Below, piece after piece: positions 16,101 through 25,359 of a stretch of DNA of 64,000 bases (its first letter is position 1; every line of letters starts with the position of its first letter). This DNA is from Leptospira meyeri. GTDB taxonomy: Bacteria > Spirochaetota > Leptospiria > Leptospirales > Leptospiraceae. The stretch lies in the NCBI RefSeq assembly GCF_004368965.1, contig NZ_SORO01000001.1, forward strand, positions 1,520,001 to 1,584,000, in the 5' to 3' direction. The translations under genes were made by a program, and so were the position numbers. The notes below the pieces were generated by a model. That model worked only from the letters and a program-made list of their open reading frames with translations, did no database searches and was not told the DNA's origin.

Positions 16101-17705
16101 ATGAGCTTTGTTTTTCCTTCCGAAGATTCCGTTCCAGAAAAATACAGGATCCAACCGGTCCACCAAAAAGAATACCTCCTAGACGGAGAAATTCGAATTT
16201 GGGAAGGGGAATCACAAATTGTCAAATCTCCCATTTTTCTGAACCAAAATGGAAAATCAGAACCAGTGATTTTAGGATCCTATCCTAATTTTGATGAAAA
16301 ACAAAGTTTGTTGGCGCTAGAGGCAGCAGTCAAAGCATACAACCACGGAACTGGTGTTTGGCCCATTGCTACATCTAAAGAAAGAATTGATGCGGTTCGA
16401 AAATTCATTACCCTAATGAAAGGCAAAAGAGACCAAATCATCCTACTCCTTATGTGGGAAATAGGTAAAACAGAAAAGGATGCTACAAAAGAATTCGAAA
16501 GAACCATCGAATATCTAGAAGACACTATCGAATCATTACAAGAGCTTGAAACAACTTCCAGCAATTATATCAAAGAAGGCGGACTCATTGCACAAATCAA
16601 ACGATCTCCTTATGGAGTGGTTCTTTGTATGGGCCCGTTCAATTATCCTTTGAATGAAACTTTTTGCACTCTCATCCCAGCTATCCTTATGGGAAACACC
16701 GTGGTTTTCAAACCGGCAAAGTATGGTGTGCTGTTATTACAACCTCTTTTAGAGTGTTTTAAGGAAGCTTTCCCACCTGGAGTCATCAACACAGTCTATG
16801 GTGATGGTGCCAAAGTCATTTCTCCCATCATGGAGTCTGGTAAAATCGATGTTTTTGCATTTATTGGTTCGAGTTCTACTGCCAACCTCATCACAAAAAA
16901 ACATCCCAAACTCAATCGCCTAAGATCTGTTCTGGGACTTAACGCAAAAAATCCAGCGATTGTTTTACCTGATACAGATTTAAAAACCATGGTTCCTGAA
17001 ATTCTATCGGGATCTCTTTCTTACAATGGACAGAGATGTACAGCTCTTAAAATTCTATTTGTTCACAAAGATATTTTAGATGAATTTACAAAACTTTATT
17101 TAGAAGAACTAACAAAGTGGAAAGCCGGGATGCCTTGGGAAACGGAAGTCAATTTTACTCCACTCCCTGAAGAAGGAAAAACCAAATGGTTAAAAGAACT
17201 CTTAGATGATGCTTTGTCAAAAGGTGCAAAAATTTTGAATCCTGGTGGTGGAGAAATCAATGAGTCCTTTATGTTTCCAGCAGTCCTTTCCCCTGTTCCA
17301 CCAAACGCACGTTTGTATCAGGAAGAACAATTTGGACCACTCGTACCGATAGTTCCTTTTTCTTCCGTAGAAGAACCGTTAAACTATATCTATGCATCCA
17401 ATTTGGGCCAACAGGCCAGTATCTTCGGAAAAGATCCAAAAACTATCGGCAAACTCATCGACATCCTTGTGAACCAAGTGGCTAGGGTCAATTGGAATGC
17501 GCAATGCCAAAGGGGGCCAGATTCCTTTCCATTTTCCGGACGTAAAGATTCTGCTGACGGAACACTTTCCGTTTCCGATGCCCTTCGCGTATTTTCGATT
17601 CGTACTGTTGTGAGTTTCAAAGACAACGAGATGGGACGTAATCTTCTAGGGGAAGTACTGAAAGAAAGAACTTCGAATTACTTAAGCCAAGAATTTCACT
17701 TGTAA
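16101..17705 (+). CDS. Aldehyde dehydrogenase, GapN-like
   Basis: This 534-residue NAD(P)-dependent aldehyde dehydrogenase has the order of motifs of non-phosphorylating glyceraldehyde-3-phosphate dehydrogenase. The cofactor region is GPFNYPLNETFCTLIPA and FKPAK, and the nucleophile is Cys313 in NGQRCTALKIL, which fits the GapN subgroup. The usual general-base motif LELGGK is changed to LGLNAK at residues 278-283, so the Glu is absent at its standard place. The substrate is therefore uncertain. The start ATG at 16101 is used rather than an out-of-frame ATG 7 bases upstream. Single gene. Confidence 0.8.
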   Translation: MSFVFPSEDSVPEKYRIQPVHQKEYLLDGEIRIWEGESQIVKSPIFLNQNGKSEPVILGSYPNFDEKQSLLALEAAVKAYNHGTGVWPIATSKERIDAVRKFITLMKGKRDQIILLLMWEIGKTEKDATKEFERTIEYLEDTIESLQELETTSSNYIKEGGLIAQIKRSPYGVVLCMGPFNYPLNETFCTLIPAILMGNTVVFKPAKYGVLLLQPLLECFKEAFPPGVINTVYGDGAKVISPIMESGKIDVFAFIGSSSTANLITKKHPKLNRLRSVLGLNAKNPAIVLPDTDLKTMVPEILSGSLSYNGQRCTALKILFVHKDILDEFTKLYLEELTKWKAGMPWETEVNFTPLPEEGKTKWLKELLDDALSKGAKILNPGGGEINESFMFPAVLSPVPPNARLYQEEQFGPLVPIVPFSSVEEPLNYIYASNLGQQASIFGKDPKTIGKLIDILVNQVARVNWNAQCQRGPDSFPFSGRKDSADGTLSVSDALRVFSIRTVVSFKDNEMGRNLLGEVLKERTSNYLSQEFHL

Positions 17706-17726
17706 CTCCCTTTCTTTCTCCGATAT

Positions 17727-17760
17727 TTGAGAAAGGTAAGTCACTTACTTGTTTTAGTAA
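17727..17760. repeat. Repeat B fragment with palindrome GTAAGTCACTTAC
   Basis: Just upstream of the DUF1554 lipoprotein gene. The 13-bp palindrome (17736-17748; GTAAGT, C, ACTTAC) and its GAAAGG and TTACTT flanks match the module repeated at 19330-19391 and 52400-52640. It may act as an operator for the lipoprotein gene or be a remnant of a mobile repeat. Confidence 0.5.
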
Positions 17761-17780
17761 AATGGGAGGGAGTTGGAAAC

Positions 17781-19091
17781 ATGCGTTGGAATTTTTTCGT
17801 TTCCTTCCTTTCTTTAGGTTGGTTTCTCTCCTGTAATCAAGTGAATCCACGAGATGAGTTGCTCTTCACACTCATAAGCGGACTGAATCCTGTCACTTCG
17901 ACCTCCACTTCCGTTTCAGTTTCCTCATCGGCTAAAATCAATGTATCAAGCACAAGTGTTCTATTGAAATATGGAACGCCACAAAACTTTGGAATTTCAC
18001 TTGTTAAACAACCAACAGCAAATGTCAGTGCTTCCTTTACTTTTTCCAATACAAAACTAACCGTTAATGGTTCGGCAACGTCACCAAGCCCAACTGTACT
18101 TATCTTCACTCCCGCCAATTATAATGTGGTTCAAACAATCAGTTTAAATTCAACCACCCAAGTTTTAGATTCCTCTTCTCTCACGATCACCGTAACAAGT
18201 GCCGACCCTTTTTACAATACAAGTGGTTCTGTCTCCATCAGCCATCAACGTATCTATCTGGCATATACAGGAAATTCATTTATCTTTAAAGAGAATGTAG
18301 CTATACCATCACTCACTCCTACTATCACGTTTGTTATCACCAATTGTACGGTGACTCCAGCTCTTCCCACTGGATTAAGTTTGAATGCAAGTAACTGTGT
18401 GATTTCTGGAACGCCAACAGGCGGTACACAACCGGCAACTACTTACGCAGTGACAGCGACAAACGGAACCGACTCAGATACCCATAACATTAGTATCCAA
18501 GTTGAAACAGCAGTATTTAAAGTATTTGTCACGGCAGCTACTTTCAATGGAGACTTAAGAGGAGCTGCTGCGGATGGTCCAGCCGGTGCCGATCTAAAAT
18601 GTAATGCGGATGCAAACAAACCGTCGACTGGAACTTATAAAGCAATGATTACGACCGATGGCGGAGCAAGACGGGCTTGTGATGGTACGGCAAATTGTAC
18701 CAATTCTGGCGAAAATAATGATTGGGTCTTTCAGTTTAATAAATACTATGTCCGTGCCAATGACTCCGCATTTTTATTCACACCTAACTCAGCAGGAATC
18801 TTACCGGCATCTTCGAGTATTTTTTCAACACCACCTTACACGATGAGCGAATCTTTTGACTCCGGGGTACAAACTTATTGGACAGGAGTCGCTGCACCTA
18901 ATTTTTATTGGCAGGTCGCATCCGCACAAGTTACAAATACTTGTTCGAATTGGACGAGTGGATCTGCGACTTCCCCCACATCTGAAGGAGGACGAATTGG
19001 AATCTCTAATGCTACGGACTATACTGCTTTTCGAAATGGATCGGGTGTATCATGCTCCACTCTCAACCGTTTAGTCTGTGTCGAGCAATAA
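17781..19091 (+). CDS. DUF1554 lipoprotein with Ig-like domain
   Basis: This 436-residue predicted lipoprotein has a signal peptide ending in the lipobox WFLS-Cys (Cys about residue 18). A Ser/Thr-rich linker with beta structure is followed by a putative Ig (He_PIG) domain at about 180-245 that includes LPTGLSLNASNCVISGTPTGG. The C-terminal domain, about 250-436, is DUF1554, with paired cysteines and the typical ending LNRLVCVEQ. DUF1554 is a family I associate with leptospiral lectin-like surface proteins. ATG 17781 is preceded by GGAGGG at 10 bases. The role is unknown but the surface location is well supported. Confidence 0.88.
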   Translation: MRWNFFVSFLSLGWFLSCNQVNPRDELLFTLISGLNPVTSTSTSVSVSSSAKINVSSTSVLLKYGTPQNFGISLVKQPTANVSASFTFSNTKLTVNGSATSPSPTVLIFTPANYNVVQTISLNSTTQVLDSSSLTITVTSADPFYNTSGSVSISHQRIYLAYTGNSFIFKENVAIPSLTPTITFVITNCTVTPALPTGLSLNASNCVISGTPTGGTQPATTYAVTATNGTDSDTHNISIQVETAVFKVFVTAATFNGDLRGAAADGPAGADLKCNADANKPSTGTYKAMITTDGGARRACDGTANCTNSGENNDWVFQFNKYYVRANDSAFLFTPNSAGILPASSSIFSTPPYTMSESFDSGVQTYWTGVAAPNFYWQVASAQVTNTCSNWTSGSATSPTSEGGRIGISNATDYTAFRNGSGVSCSTLNRLVCVEQ

Positions 19092-19329
19092 TATTCAAAG
19101 ACAAATAAATCAAAGTGCGAAATTTCAAATTCGATCTGACATTGCCTGGGTCGCAAGCCTACCAATCCTATTCATTTTCTACCATTTCACTTACATTGCT
19201 GTTCGATTGATTTTCGCTTTGCTTGCAATTGTGTTTATAATCCATTCAGTTTCAAAATTCAGCCTAGTTTTAATTCAATCGACATTCAATTGAAAATGAG
19301 TTTCCTTTGGCCCGCAAGCGACTTCGAAA

Positions 19330-19391
19330 CCGACCGGAAAAGGTAACTCACTTACTTTTTTCACTCGCTTTCCAAAGAAACTGAGTTACAA
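19330..19391. repeat. Repeat B copy ahead of the hydrolase gene
   Basis: The copy lies directly before the hydrolase start and reads GGAAAAGGTAACTCACTTAC, then TTTTTTCACTCGCTTTCC, then AAAGAAACTGAGTTAC. The same succession occurs at 52400-52570 with a few substitutions. The 309-base gap 19092-19400 otherwise holds only AT-rich sequence and a hydrophobic open frame that I reject as a gene. Confidence 0.65.
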
Positions 19392-19400
19392 TCTTCCTCC

Positions 19401-20678
19401 GTGATCCAAATCCTCATCAACTCCCTAGCTGGAAAAACAGTATCGCTTACCCAAAAAACAACCGATTCCCTGCTGAAAGGGGTACAATTCCTAGTCAAAG
19501 GAAGCCTAACGAGTGCAGGTGGAGGTTTGGATCTACTCTCCAACGCATTTTTTTATAAACCAGAATGGAGAGAGGCATTACAGAAAGCCGGCGTCCAAGT
19601 AAAAGAAACTGGTCACAAATCAAATGAAAACTTACAAAAGACGATAGAACAAACGAACCAGGCTTTTGAAAAAGCACTCTTCAAAGTAGAACTGACCGCA
19701 AAACACAGTGATGATATGGTATTTGATAATCGAATGGTATCAAGCATTCTGGGAAGCTCTCATAATCAAAAATTCAAACTCACAAAGATCGATATGAGTT
19801 TTAGAACTATTGGAAAAGATATTACAGCAAAGGAAACGATCGAGGAATATAAAGATTCAAAAAAAACAAAATCCGTTCTCTTCCTTCCCGGATTATTTAC
19901 AGATGAAACCGTTTGGCAGGAACAAACTGTAGAATATAAGGATAGGAAAATTACTTCACCAGGTCTTGCTACCGATTTACAAGAAGTAGGTTACTATCCA
20001 TTTTATCTTAGATACAACCACGGTCTTCCCATCCACGAAAACGGGAAAAAACTGATGCATCTTTTAGATGTTTTTTTTAACGAAGACCCAAATATAAAGC
20101 CAGATATCATTTGTTATAGTTTAGGATGTTTAATTTTTCGCTCTTGTTTGTATCATGCAAAGTTAGAGAATAAAGAATGGCTCAATCGATTTGGAAAAGT
20201 AGTCCTGATCGCTGCGCCAAACAAAGGTTCGTATTTAGAAAAAATAGGATTTTGGCTCGGATTCCTATTTGAAAAAAGCCCCAATGTAGCACTCAAAATT
20301 ATTGGGATGATAGGCAACCTTCGTAGTGATGCTATCAAAGACTTATCCTTCGGACTCATTCGCAAAGAGGAAAAAGGATGGATAGAAACCATTTCTGGTT
20401 ATTTTGGTGAAACTTATTTCGGTGAATTGGACGAGATGGACGTTTACCAAGCCTATGCATTAATGGAAGGAGTAGAAAATCCATTACAAAACTTTCTTGG
20501 GGATGGGATCGTCGAGAAAAAAAGTCTTACCTATCTAACAGATAAGGTATTTACCAAAAAATCAAACCCCGCGTTACGAACATTAGAGCTAAATAAACAA
20601 AATCATTTTTCTATCATTAGTGCAAGACCACTCATCCATTGGGTGAAAGAAGTTTTTGGTGTGACACCGAAGATTTGA
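19401..20678 (+). CDS. Alpha/beta-hydrolase, lipase-like, nucleophile elbow altered
   Basis: This is a 425-residue cytoplasmic-looking protein. An N-terminal helical region of about 130 residues precedes an alpha/beta-hydrolase core. The core opens with VLFLPGLFTDETVW (oxyanion strand) and has the nucleophile elbow IICYSLGCLIF, where the first glycine of GxSxG is replaced by Cys. The catalytic Asp may be in NFLGDGIVEKKS and the His in NKQNHFSII. The arrangement resembles PGAP1/DUF676-type lipases. The start is a GTG at 19401, since no ATG is available before the core. The HDAC-like gene is convergent, 10 bases away. Confidence 0.62.
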   Translation: MIQILINSLAGKTVSLTQKTTDSLLKGVQFLVKGSLTSAGGGLDLLSNAFFYKPEWREALQKAGVQVKETGHKSNENLQKTIEQTNQAFEKALFKVELTAKHSDDMVFDNRMVSSILGSSHNQKFKLTKIDMSFRTIGKDITAKETIEEYKDSKKTKSVLFLPGLFTDETVWQEQTVEYKDRKITSPGLATDLQEVGYYPFYLRYNHGLPIHENGKKLMHLLDVFFNEDPNIKPDIICYSLGCLIFRSCLYHAKLENKEWLNRFGKVVLIAAPNKGSYLEKIGFWLGFLFEKSPNVALKIIGMIGNLRSDAIKDLSFGLIRKEEKGWIETISGYFGETYFGELDEMDVYQAYALMEGVENPLQNFLGDGIVEKKSLTYLTDKVFTKKSNPALRTLELNKQNHFSIISARPLIHWVKEVFGVTPKI

Positions 20679-20688
20679 GTTTACGATG

Positions 20689-21630
20689 TTACGATGCTAA
20701 GGTTTCCAAATGCAATTTGACCGATTCGGCAAGAGCATTCAAATCGTATCCTCCTTCTAAAAATGAGATCATTCTGCCACTAGCATAAGTATTTGCAATT
20801 TTCTGTATTTCCTGAGTAAAAATTCCAAATGAAGAAGTAGACAAATTCATTCCACCAAGTGGATCTTTTTTATGGGCATCAAAGCCCGCTGATACCAAAA
20901 CAAATTCTGGTTGGAATTTTTCCATTTCTCTTTGGATAGAAGGAAAACTGGATAAATATTCGAATTCACCTGCACCTCTTGCCAAGGGAATATTCAATGT
21001 GGTGCCAATTCCCTTCCCTTTTCCGCGTTCTGACAAAGAACCTGTGCCTGGATAAAATGGAAACTGATGGAGAGAAATAAAATAAACAGAATCATCTTCG
21101 TAGAACTGGTGTTGGGTGCCATTTCCATGATGGACATCCCAATCTAAAATCAAAATCCTTTTGATTCCTTTGGACTGAAGGTATTTCGCAGTGATGGCAA
21201 TATTATTAAAAATACAAAATCCCATTGCATGGTCAGCTTCCGCATGATGTCCGGGTGGACGAACGAGTGCCATTCCATTTTTCAAATTTCCAAGTAATAC
21301 TTCATCCGCAAGATAAAGACCAGCACCAACGGCGAGACTTGCGGCCAAATAAGAATGTGAAGAAAATACGGTATCACCATCCAAATACCCAGTGCCTTTC
21401 TCTTCGCAAACTCGACCAACCAAACGAACATAAGTTGGATCGTGAATAGAAGAAATAACCAATAAAGGTGCTTCCAAAAAATCCTTTTTCCATAAAAAAT
21501 TTTTGGAAGGTAAATCAGACAGATGGTCCAAAATGGATACCAATCTTCCGTGAGTTTCTGGATGCCCTGGTCCTGTATTGTGTTTTAGAAATTCTTCATG
21601 GAAAACAATTCCAGTTTTCAAAGATTCCAT
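20689..21630 (-). CDS. Histone-deacetylase superfamily protein (AcuC/acetylpolyamine amidohydrolase type)
   Basis: This is a 313-residue zinc amidohydrolase. The charge-relay pair His128-His129 lies in RPPGHHAEADHAMGFC, the zinc ligands are in ILDWDVHHGNGT, and a third Asp and the Tyr are in SAGFDAHKKDPL and LEGGYDLNAL. All catalytic elements are intact. In bacteria these enzymes deacetylate lysine on metabolic enzymes or acetylated polyamines; the substrate here is not determined. The unknown gene at 21649-22212 lies 18 bases upstream on the same strand. A second member of this superfamily is encoded at 38625-39524. Confidence 0.88.
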   Translation of the reverse strand: MESLKTGIVFHEEFLKHNTGPGHPETHGRLVSILDHLSDLPSKNFLWKKDFLEAPLLVISSIHDPTYVRLVGRVCEEKGTGYLDGDTVFSSHSYLAASLAVGAGLYLADEVLLGNLKNGMALVRPPGHHAEADHAMGFCIFNNIAITAKYLQSKGIKRILILDWDVHHGNGTQHQFYEDDSVYFISLHQFPFYPGTGSLSERGKGKGIGTTLNIPLARGAGEFEYLSSFPSIQREMEKFQPEFVLVSAGFDAHKKDPLGGMNLSTSSFGIFTQEIQKIANTYASGRMISFLEGGYDLNALAESVKLHLETLAS

Positions 21631-21648
21631 TTGCTCTCCGTTTACATT

Positions 21649-22212
21649 TTACTGAAACATCATAAACCGTTCGATAAACACAACCATCTCCACAATCTCT
21701 AGAATGATACGGTCGATTTGTTTTGTAATTTGAACCTTTTCTTCAGGTGTAATCAATTGATCTAGTCCGGCATTCCCATAAATCGCATAGAAGGTTTTGA
21801 TATCTGTCGAAAAAGATGAATTAAACCATTCTTTGAATGTCCTTTGTTTCATTTTGTATTCTGGTTTGATGGATCCAGTAAGTTCCCATACAGATCCTTC
21901 CGTGAACCGCAACCTAATTTCAAATAAACCTCTGTCCTTTCGAATGTAGGTTTCTTCATCGACAGGCGAAAAATCGATCTTACGCAACATAACAAGTACA
22001 AGTAAAATACTTTCTAAATATTCAATGAGGTTCTTCTTTTCTGATCCACTGATTTTAGAATCATCACCAAGATGTTGTAAATACGATTCTCCCATACCTT
22101 GGAAAAGACGGGAAACTTCCACCATTCGGTCTTTAAAACTTTTCGGATCCGATAATGCTTCTGGGAACCTTCCGTAAGATTTCAAATTGAAGTCGTTGGA
22201 AATTTCTAACAT
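21649..22212 (-). CDS. Hypothetical protein, 187 residues
   Basis: I do not recognise this family. It is a soluble, mostly helical protein with a mixed-charge surface, a hydrophobic stretch around residues 65-80 (YLESILLVLVMLRKI) and a C-terminal helix rich in Ile, Val, Met and Phe. The ATG at 22212 is chosen over a TTG two codons upstream. It probably forms an operon with the HDAC-like gene 18 bases downstream. No catalytic motif is evident. Confidence 0.7.
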   Translation of the reverse strand: MLEISNDFNLKSYGRFPEALSDPKSFKDRMVEVSRLFQGMGESYLQHLGDDSKISGSEKKNLIEYLESILLVLVMLRKIDFSPVDEETYIRKDRGLFEIRLRFTEGSVWELTGSIKPEYKMKQRTFKEWFNSSFSTDIKTFYAIYGNAGLDQLITPEEKVQITKQIDRIILEIVEMVVFIERFMMFQ

Positions 22213-22298
22213 GCCCAAATTTTCTTAGAACCGGTCATTTTCGTCAATCGATTCGATTTGAATTTTCAGAACCAACCCAAATTCTTGTCATTACTACT

Positions 22299-23261
22299 AT
22301 GAAACAGGCAACTTTTTTCCTTCTACTTTTTTTCTTCCTATCCTGCCAGTCAGCATCCAAAACAGAAAGACGGCAAAACGCAGATTCCTCAGGAATCACT
22401 CCTGATTTTATTGAAGGTCTCTATATCAATACCAAAACCATTCGTGATAAAAAAAGGTGGAGTCTGTTATTCCAAGTAATGAAAGACGCAGGAATGAACA
22501 CCGCAGTTGTCGACATGCAACCTTATCCACCTACTCCCGAACAAGTTGCAGAGGCCAAAGCATTAGGTTTCTACATGGTAGCAAGGGTAGTTAACTTTGA
22601 AGGTGGACTCATAGAAAAAACACCTAATACAAATTTGATGGCATCAATTCAAAAATCAATTCGCAAAGCTTGTGAACTAGGATTTCCTGAAATTCAATTG
22701 GATTATATACGATATGCAGATGGTGGCACTAACTTTAGTATGAGTTATGAAAAACGTTATGAATCCATTCTCGGAATCATCAAAGATCATAAAGAAAAAA
22801 CCAAAGACAGTTGTTCCAAAGACACTCGTTGGACCGCTGATATATTTGGCAGAGTACCTTTTATTGAAAACGATGTAATTGGCCAAAAAGTAGAACCGTT
22901 TAGTGAAGAACTTAATGGCCTTTATCCCATGTTATATCCATCTCATTTTTACGGATTAACCAAACGAGTGGCAGATCCTTACGGGACCATCAAGGACGGA
23001 CTTGACCTAACTGTCAAACGTGCCAAACAAGGAACCAAAGCCATTGCCTGGGTCCAAGGCTTTAATATGATGGTAGGCCCGAGCAAACTAACTTACTCAG
23101 ACTATATCAAGGTGCAAATGCAAGGGGCAAAAGATTCATTAGGTCATGGATTTATTGTTTGGAATGCCGGGAACGAATACATAGACACTATGAATGCATA
23201 CGAAAAGTATAAATCTGAACCAAGCCCAAATAACCAGAAGCTCACAAAAAACGAAAACTAA
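22299..23261 (+). CDS. DUF4015 lipoprotein, putative glycoside hydrolase fold
   Basis: This 320-residue lipoprotein has a signal peptide MKQATFFLLLFFFLS followed by Cys16. The mature part is a TIM-barrel-like DUF4015 domain: IEGLYINTKTIRD, strand motifs NTAVVDMQPYPP and MVARVVNFEGG, and IQLDYIRYADGG, where Asp and Tyr/Arg lie at the end of a strand, as in the catalytic sites of GH13/GH36-like barrels. Enzyme activity in this family is not established as far as I know. The gene is convergent with the first lipase foldase gene, with a hairpin between them. Confidence 0.8.
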   Translation: MKQATFFLLLFFFLSCQSASKTERRQNADSSGITPDFIEGLYINTKTIRDKKRWSLLFQVMKDAGMNTAVVDMQPYPPTPEQVAEAKALGFYMVARVVNFEGGLIEKTPNTNLMASIQKSIRKACELGFPEIQLDYIRYADGGTNFSMSYEKRYESILGIIKDHKEKTKDSCSKDTRWTADIFGRVPFIENDVIGQKVEPFSEELNGLYPMLYPSHFYGLTKRVADPYGTIKDGLDLTVKRAKQGTKAIAWVQGFNMMVGPSKLTYSDYIKVQMQGAKDSLGHGFIVWNAGNEYIDTMNAYEKYKSEPSPNNQKLTKNEN

Positions 23262-23288
23262 TTGTAGGCTTCTGTAAGTGAGAACCCA

Positions 23289-23312
23289 AAGCGGGGATTT
23301 ATTTTCCCGCTT
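23289..23312. terminator. Hairpin terminator between convergent genes
   Basis: AAGCGGG (23289-23295) pairs with CCCGCTT (23306-23312), with T-rich sequence on either side. It overlaps the foldase stop and lies 28 bases after the DUF4015 gene stop, so it can end transcripts from both directions. Confidence 0.6.
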
Positions 23313-24321
23313 CTTCTATATTTTTTCGCCTCACATAAGCATCCGCTTCTTCTTCCGAACCCAAAACCTGAATTCGCAATTCTTTCAGTTTCTTTTCTTT
23401 TTCTTGTGAAGAAAGACCAACATTCTCTTTCAAAAATTCTTTTTCTTTGGATTCATACTTGGAGATGGATTCGTAAAATTTTGCCTCTTTTGCCCTTTCT
23501 TCAGACAAACTAGCAGCTCTTTCTTTTCCAAAATATTTGGTTTCAATTTTATTTAGGTATTTTTCTTTTTCTTTTGGGTCGGTGATTGCATTGAACTCTT
23601 TATCACGAAGGCTCATTTCCACTTGATAATGATCATATTTATCTTCTCTAGAAACTAAAGCATCATAATAAGGCCCGTATGTTTTTTTCTTTAAGTCTTC
23701 AAACTGTTTCACTCGTTGTTCAGCTGGTAAATTAACAGATTGTTTGATAAAATTTTGTGTACCTTCTAAAAAAGAAACCTGGGATTCTTCCATTCCAAAA
23801 ATCAAATCGGCCTTCTCACCAAGTACATCCCTTCTTTTGGATTTGATTTTTTCATATAATTCCACAAAGGACAAATCCGTTGGCTGTTCCCACTTTCTGT
23901 ATTCTTCTTCATAGCGAAAGTATGATAGGAACAAATCTTTTATTTTTTCTTTATCAGGGGATTCATATTCAGAATCAAGATAAGCGAGGATGGTTGCATT
24001 ACACTGATCAGGAGTGTATTCGGCCTTACATTTACGTCGTAATGCCCAAACTTCCCAAACAAAATTAACCTTACCGGTTTTCAAATCTTCCAGTAACTCT
24101 AGATAGGGTTTGGTTCTGTCCTCTCTAAAAGGAGAAACGGCTTCATCCCAAAAACCCTCCCCCGTTCCAAGGGGTGAAATTCGATCCATTGCCATTTGTT
24201 CTTCTGGACTCAGTGTTTGTTTCGACTGATCTGTAGTTGAGTTTTGTTTTAAAAAATAAAGTAAACCTAAGAAGAAAAAAAGAAATACGATAGCGATAAT
24301 AATTATTTTTTTAAAATCCAT
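23299..24321 (-). CDS. Lipase-specific foldase (lipase chaperone), first cassette
   Basis: This 340-residue Lif-type steric chaperone is anchored by one N-terminal membrane helix (residues about 5-22) and otherwise extends into the periplasm as a series of helices. Family marks are LFLSYFRYEEEYRKWE (a degenerate form of the Lif box), repeated LGEKADLIFGMEE and YFGKERA turns, and a C-terminal LGSEEEADAYVRR. It folds the cognate class I lipase before type II secretion. The ATG at 24321 directly precedes the membrane helix. The partner lipase lies immediately upstream, separated by a terminator-like hairpin. Confidence 0.75.
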   Translation of the reverse strand: MDFKKIIIIAIVFLFFFLGLLYFLKQNSTTDQSKQTLSPEEQMAMDRISPLGTGEGFWDEAVSPFREDRTKPYLELLEDLKTGKVNFVWEVWALRRKCKAEYTPDQCNATILAYLDSEYESPDKEKIKDLFLSYFRYEEEYRKWEQPTDLSFVELYEKIKSKRRDVLGEKADLIFGMEESQVSFLEGTQNFIKQSVNLPAEQRVKQFEDLKKKTYGPYYDALVSREDKYDHYQVEMSLRDKEFNAITDPKEKEKYLNKIETKYFGKERAASLSEERAKEAKFYESISKYESKEKEFLKENVGLSSQEKEKKLKELRIQVLGSEEEADAYVRRKNIEEAGK

Positions 24322-24374
24322 TCTGAATGTATTGAAACCTAATGTGGAGTTTGCGTTTTGAAATTGTTTAGAAA

Positions 24375-24406
24375 TAAAAAAGCCGGACGAATATCCGGCT
24401 TTTTTA
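24375..24406. terminator. Strong hairpin between lipase 1 and foldase 1
   Basis: AAAAAAGCCGGA and TCCGGCTTTTTT form a perfect 12-bp stem-loop with a 6-base loop, flanked by one more A-T pair. On the minus strand it gives a textbook rho-independent terminator 11 bases after the lipase stop. Placed between lipase and foldase it would lower foldase expression relative to lipase. Confidence 0.85.
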
Positions 24407-24416
24407 AAGTGGGTTT

Positions 24417-25328
24417 TTATAAACCAGCTTTTGCGTTTTTTGCGATGTTTAAGTACCAACCTTGCACATCATAATAGTTTTGTCCGCTCCAAGCCAAGTT
24501 GGTTGCTTGTAAGTGGTCAATACCAGTTGCAAACCAATAAGAAGAAGGTGTTCCTTTCCAAGCTCCCCATTTTTGAGAGTTCAATGGAACCACACCATCG
24601 TTGCCACCACCTAAACCATAATACAAACCACCTGCCCAAGTGATTGGGTGAGTGAGTGCCATGATTGGGTGTTGGATAAGATCTGCCCAAGCCATTTCAC
24701 TTCCATAAGAGTAGTATTTGATTCCGGATGCATTCGGCGAGTTTGTATTAAATGTCTTCACATAACTTACAGTAAGTGATTTTCCCATTGCAATTACGTC
24801 TTGAGGACGACCATCACGATACACTAGTTTTGCGAGTAAACTGAGTGCGGAATTTGCGAATGGTTGTAACCAACCAGGAATCGCAGCTAAAACGATGTCA
24901 GCCATTGGTGCCCCTTGATGAAGGGAGTTGATGGTAGTGACAGTTTGTGTTTTTCCAGCAAAACCTAAGTTTGATACCATATAACGAATGACAAGTCCAC
25001 CTTGGCTATGACCCATCAAATGCACCTTAGAACAACCGTTTGCTGTCATCCATGTAGATACTGAAGATTGAATTTGGCTCGCACGAGTAGGAATTGAGTT
25101 AGTTGCTGAACTTCCAGGAGTGGTGACTTTTGCCCCTTGGCTACGAAGATAACCGTCAAGGCCTCCCCAATACTTTACAAGACCACCTGCAAGCCCTTGG
25201 GTATCATCAAAACCAAGGATTCCATGGACAAGTGCGATGCACTGGCCATCCAGAGGACCGGCAAACAGACCGGAGGTGGGAACGGAGAGAAGGGTCGCTA
25301 AAAACCCAATCAAGATTTTCTTTTTCAT
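24417..25328 (-). CDS. Secreted class I triacylglycerol lipase, first cassette
   Basis: This 303-residue secreted lipase hydrolyses long-chain acylglycerols. A signal peptide (about 1-23) precedes CIALVHGILGFDD with the oxyanion His-Gly. The nucleophile is Ser108 in GHSQGG; the acid is the Asp in GGGNDGVVPLNSQ and the base His is in GIDHLQATN. The sequence matches the Pseudomonas/Burkholderia family I lipases, which need a membrane-bound foldase, and a foldase gene follows. The promoter at 25360-25388 and AGGTG ribosome site belong to this gene. Confidence 0.9.
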   Translation of the reverse strand: MKKKILIGFLATLLSVPTSGLFAGPLDGQCIALVHGILGFDDTQGLAGGLVKYWGGLDGYLRSQGAKVTTPGSSATNSIPTRASQIQSSVSTWMTANGCSKVHLMGHSQGGLVIRYMVSNLGFAGKTQTVTTINSLHQGAPMADIVLAAIPGWLQPFANSALSLLAKLVYRDGRPQDVIAMGKSLTVSYVKTFNTNSPNASGIKYYSYGSEMAWADLIQHPIMALTHPITWAGGLYYGLGGGNDGVVPLNSQKWGAWKGTPSSYWFATGIDHLQATNLAWSGQNYYDVQGWYLNIAKNAKAGL

Positions 25329-25359
25329 ATTTCACCTGAACTTTCTATGTTTTTTACAA

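Noticed and set aside
19078..19293. 71-codon hydrophobic open frame after the DUF1554 lipoprotein gene
   Set aside because: It begins with a GTG inside the lipoprotein gene, has no ribosome site, and its hydrophobicity is what T-rich intergenic DNA gives by default. Nothing beyond frame length supports it.
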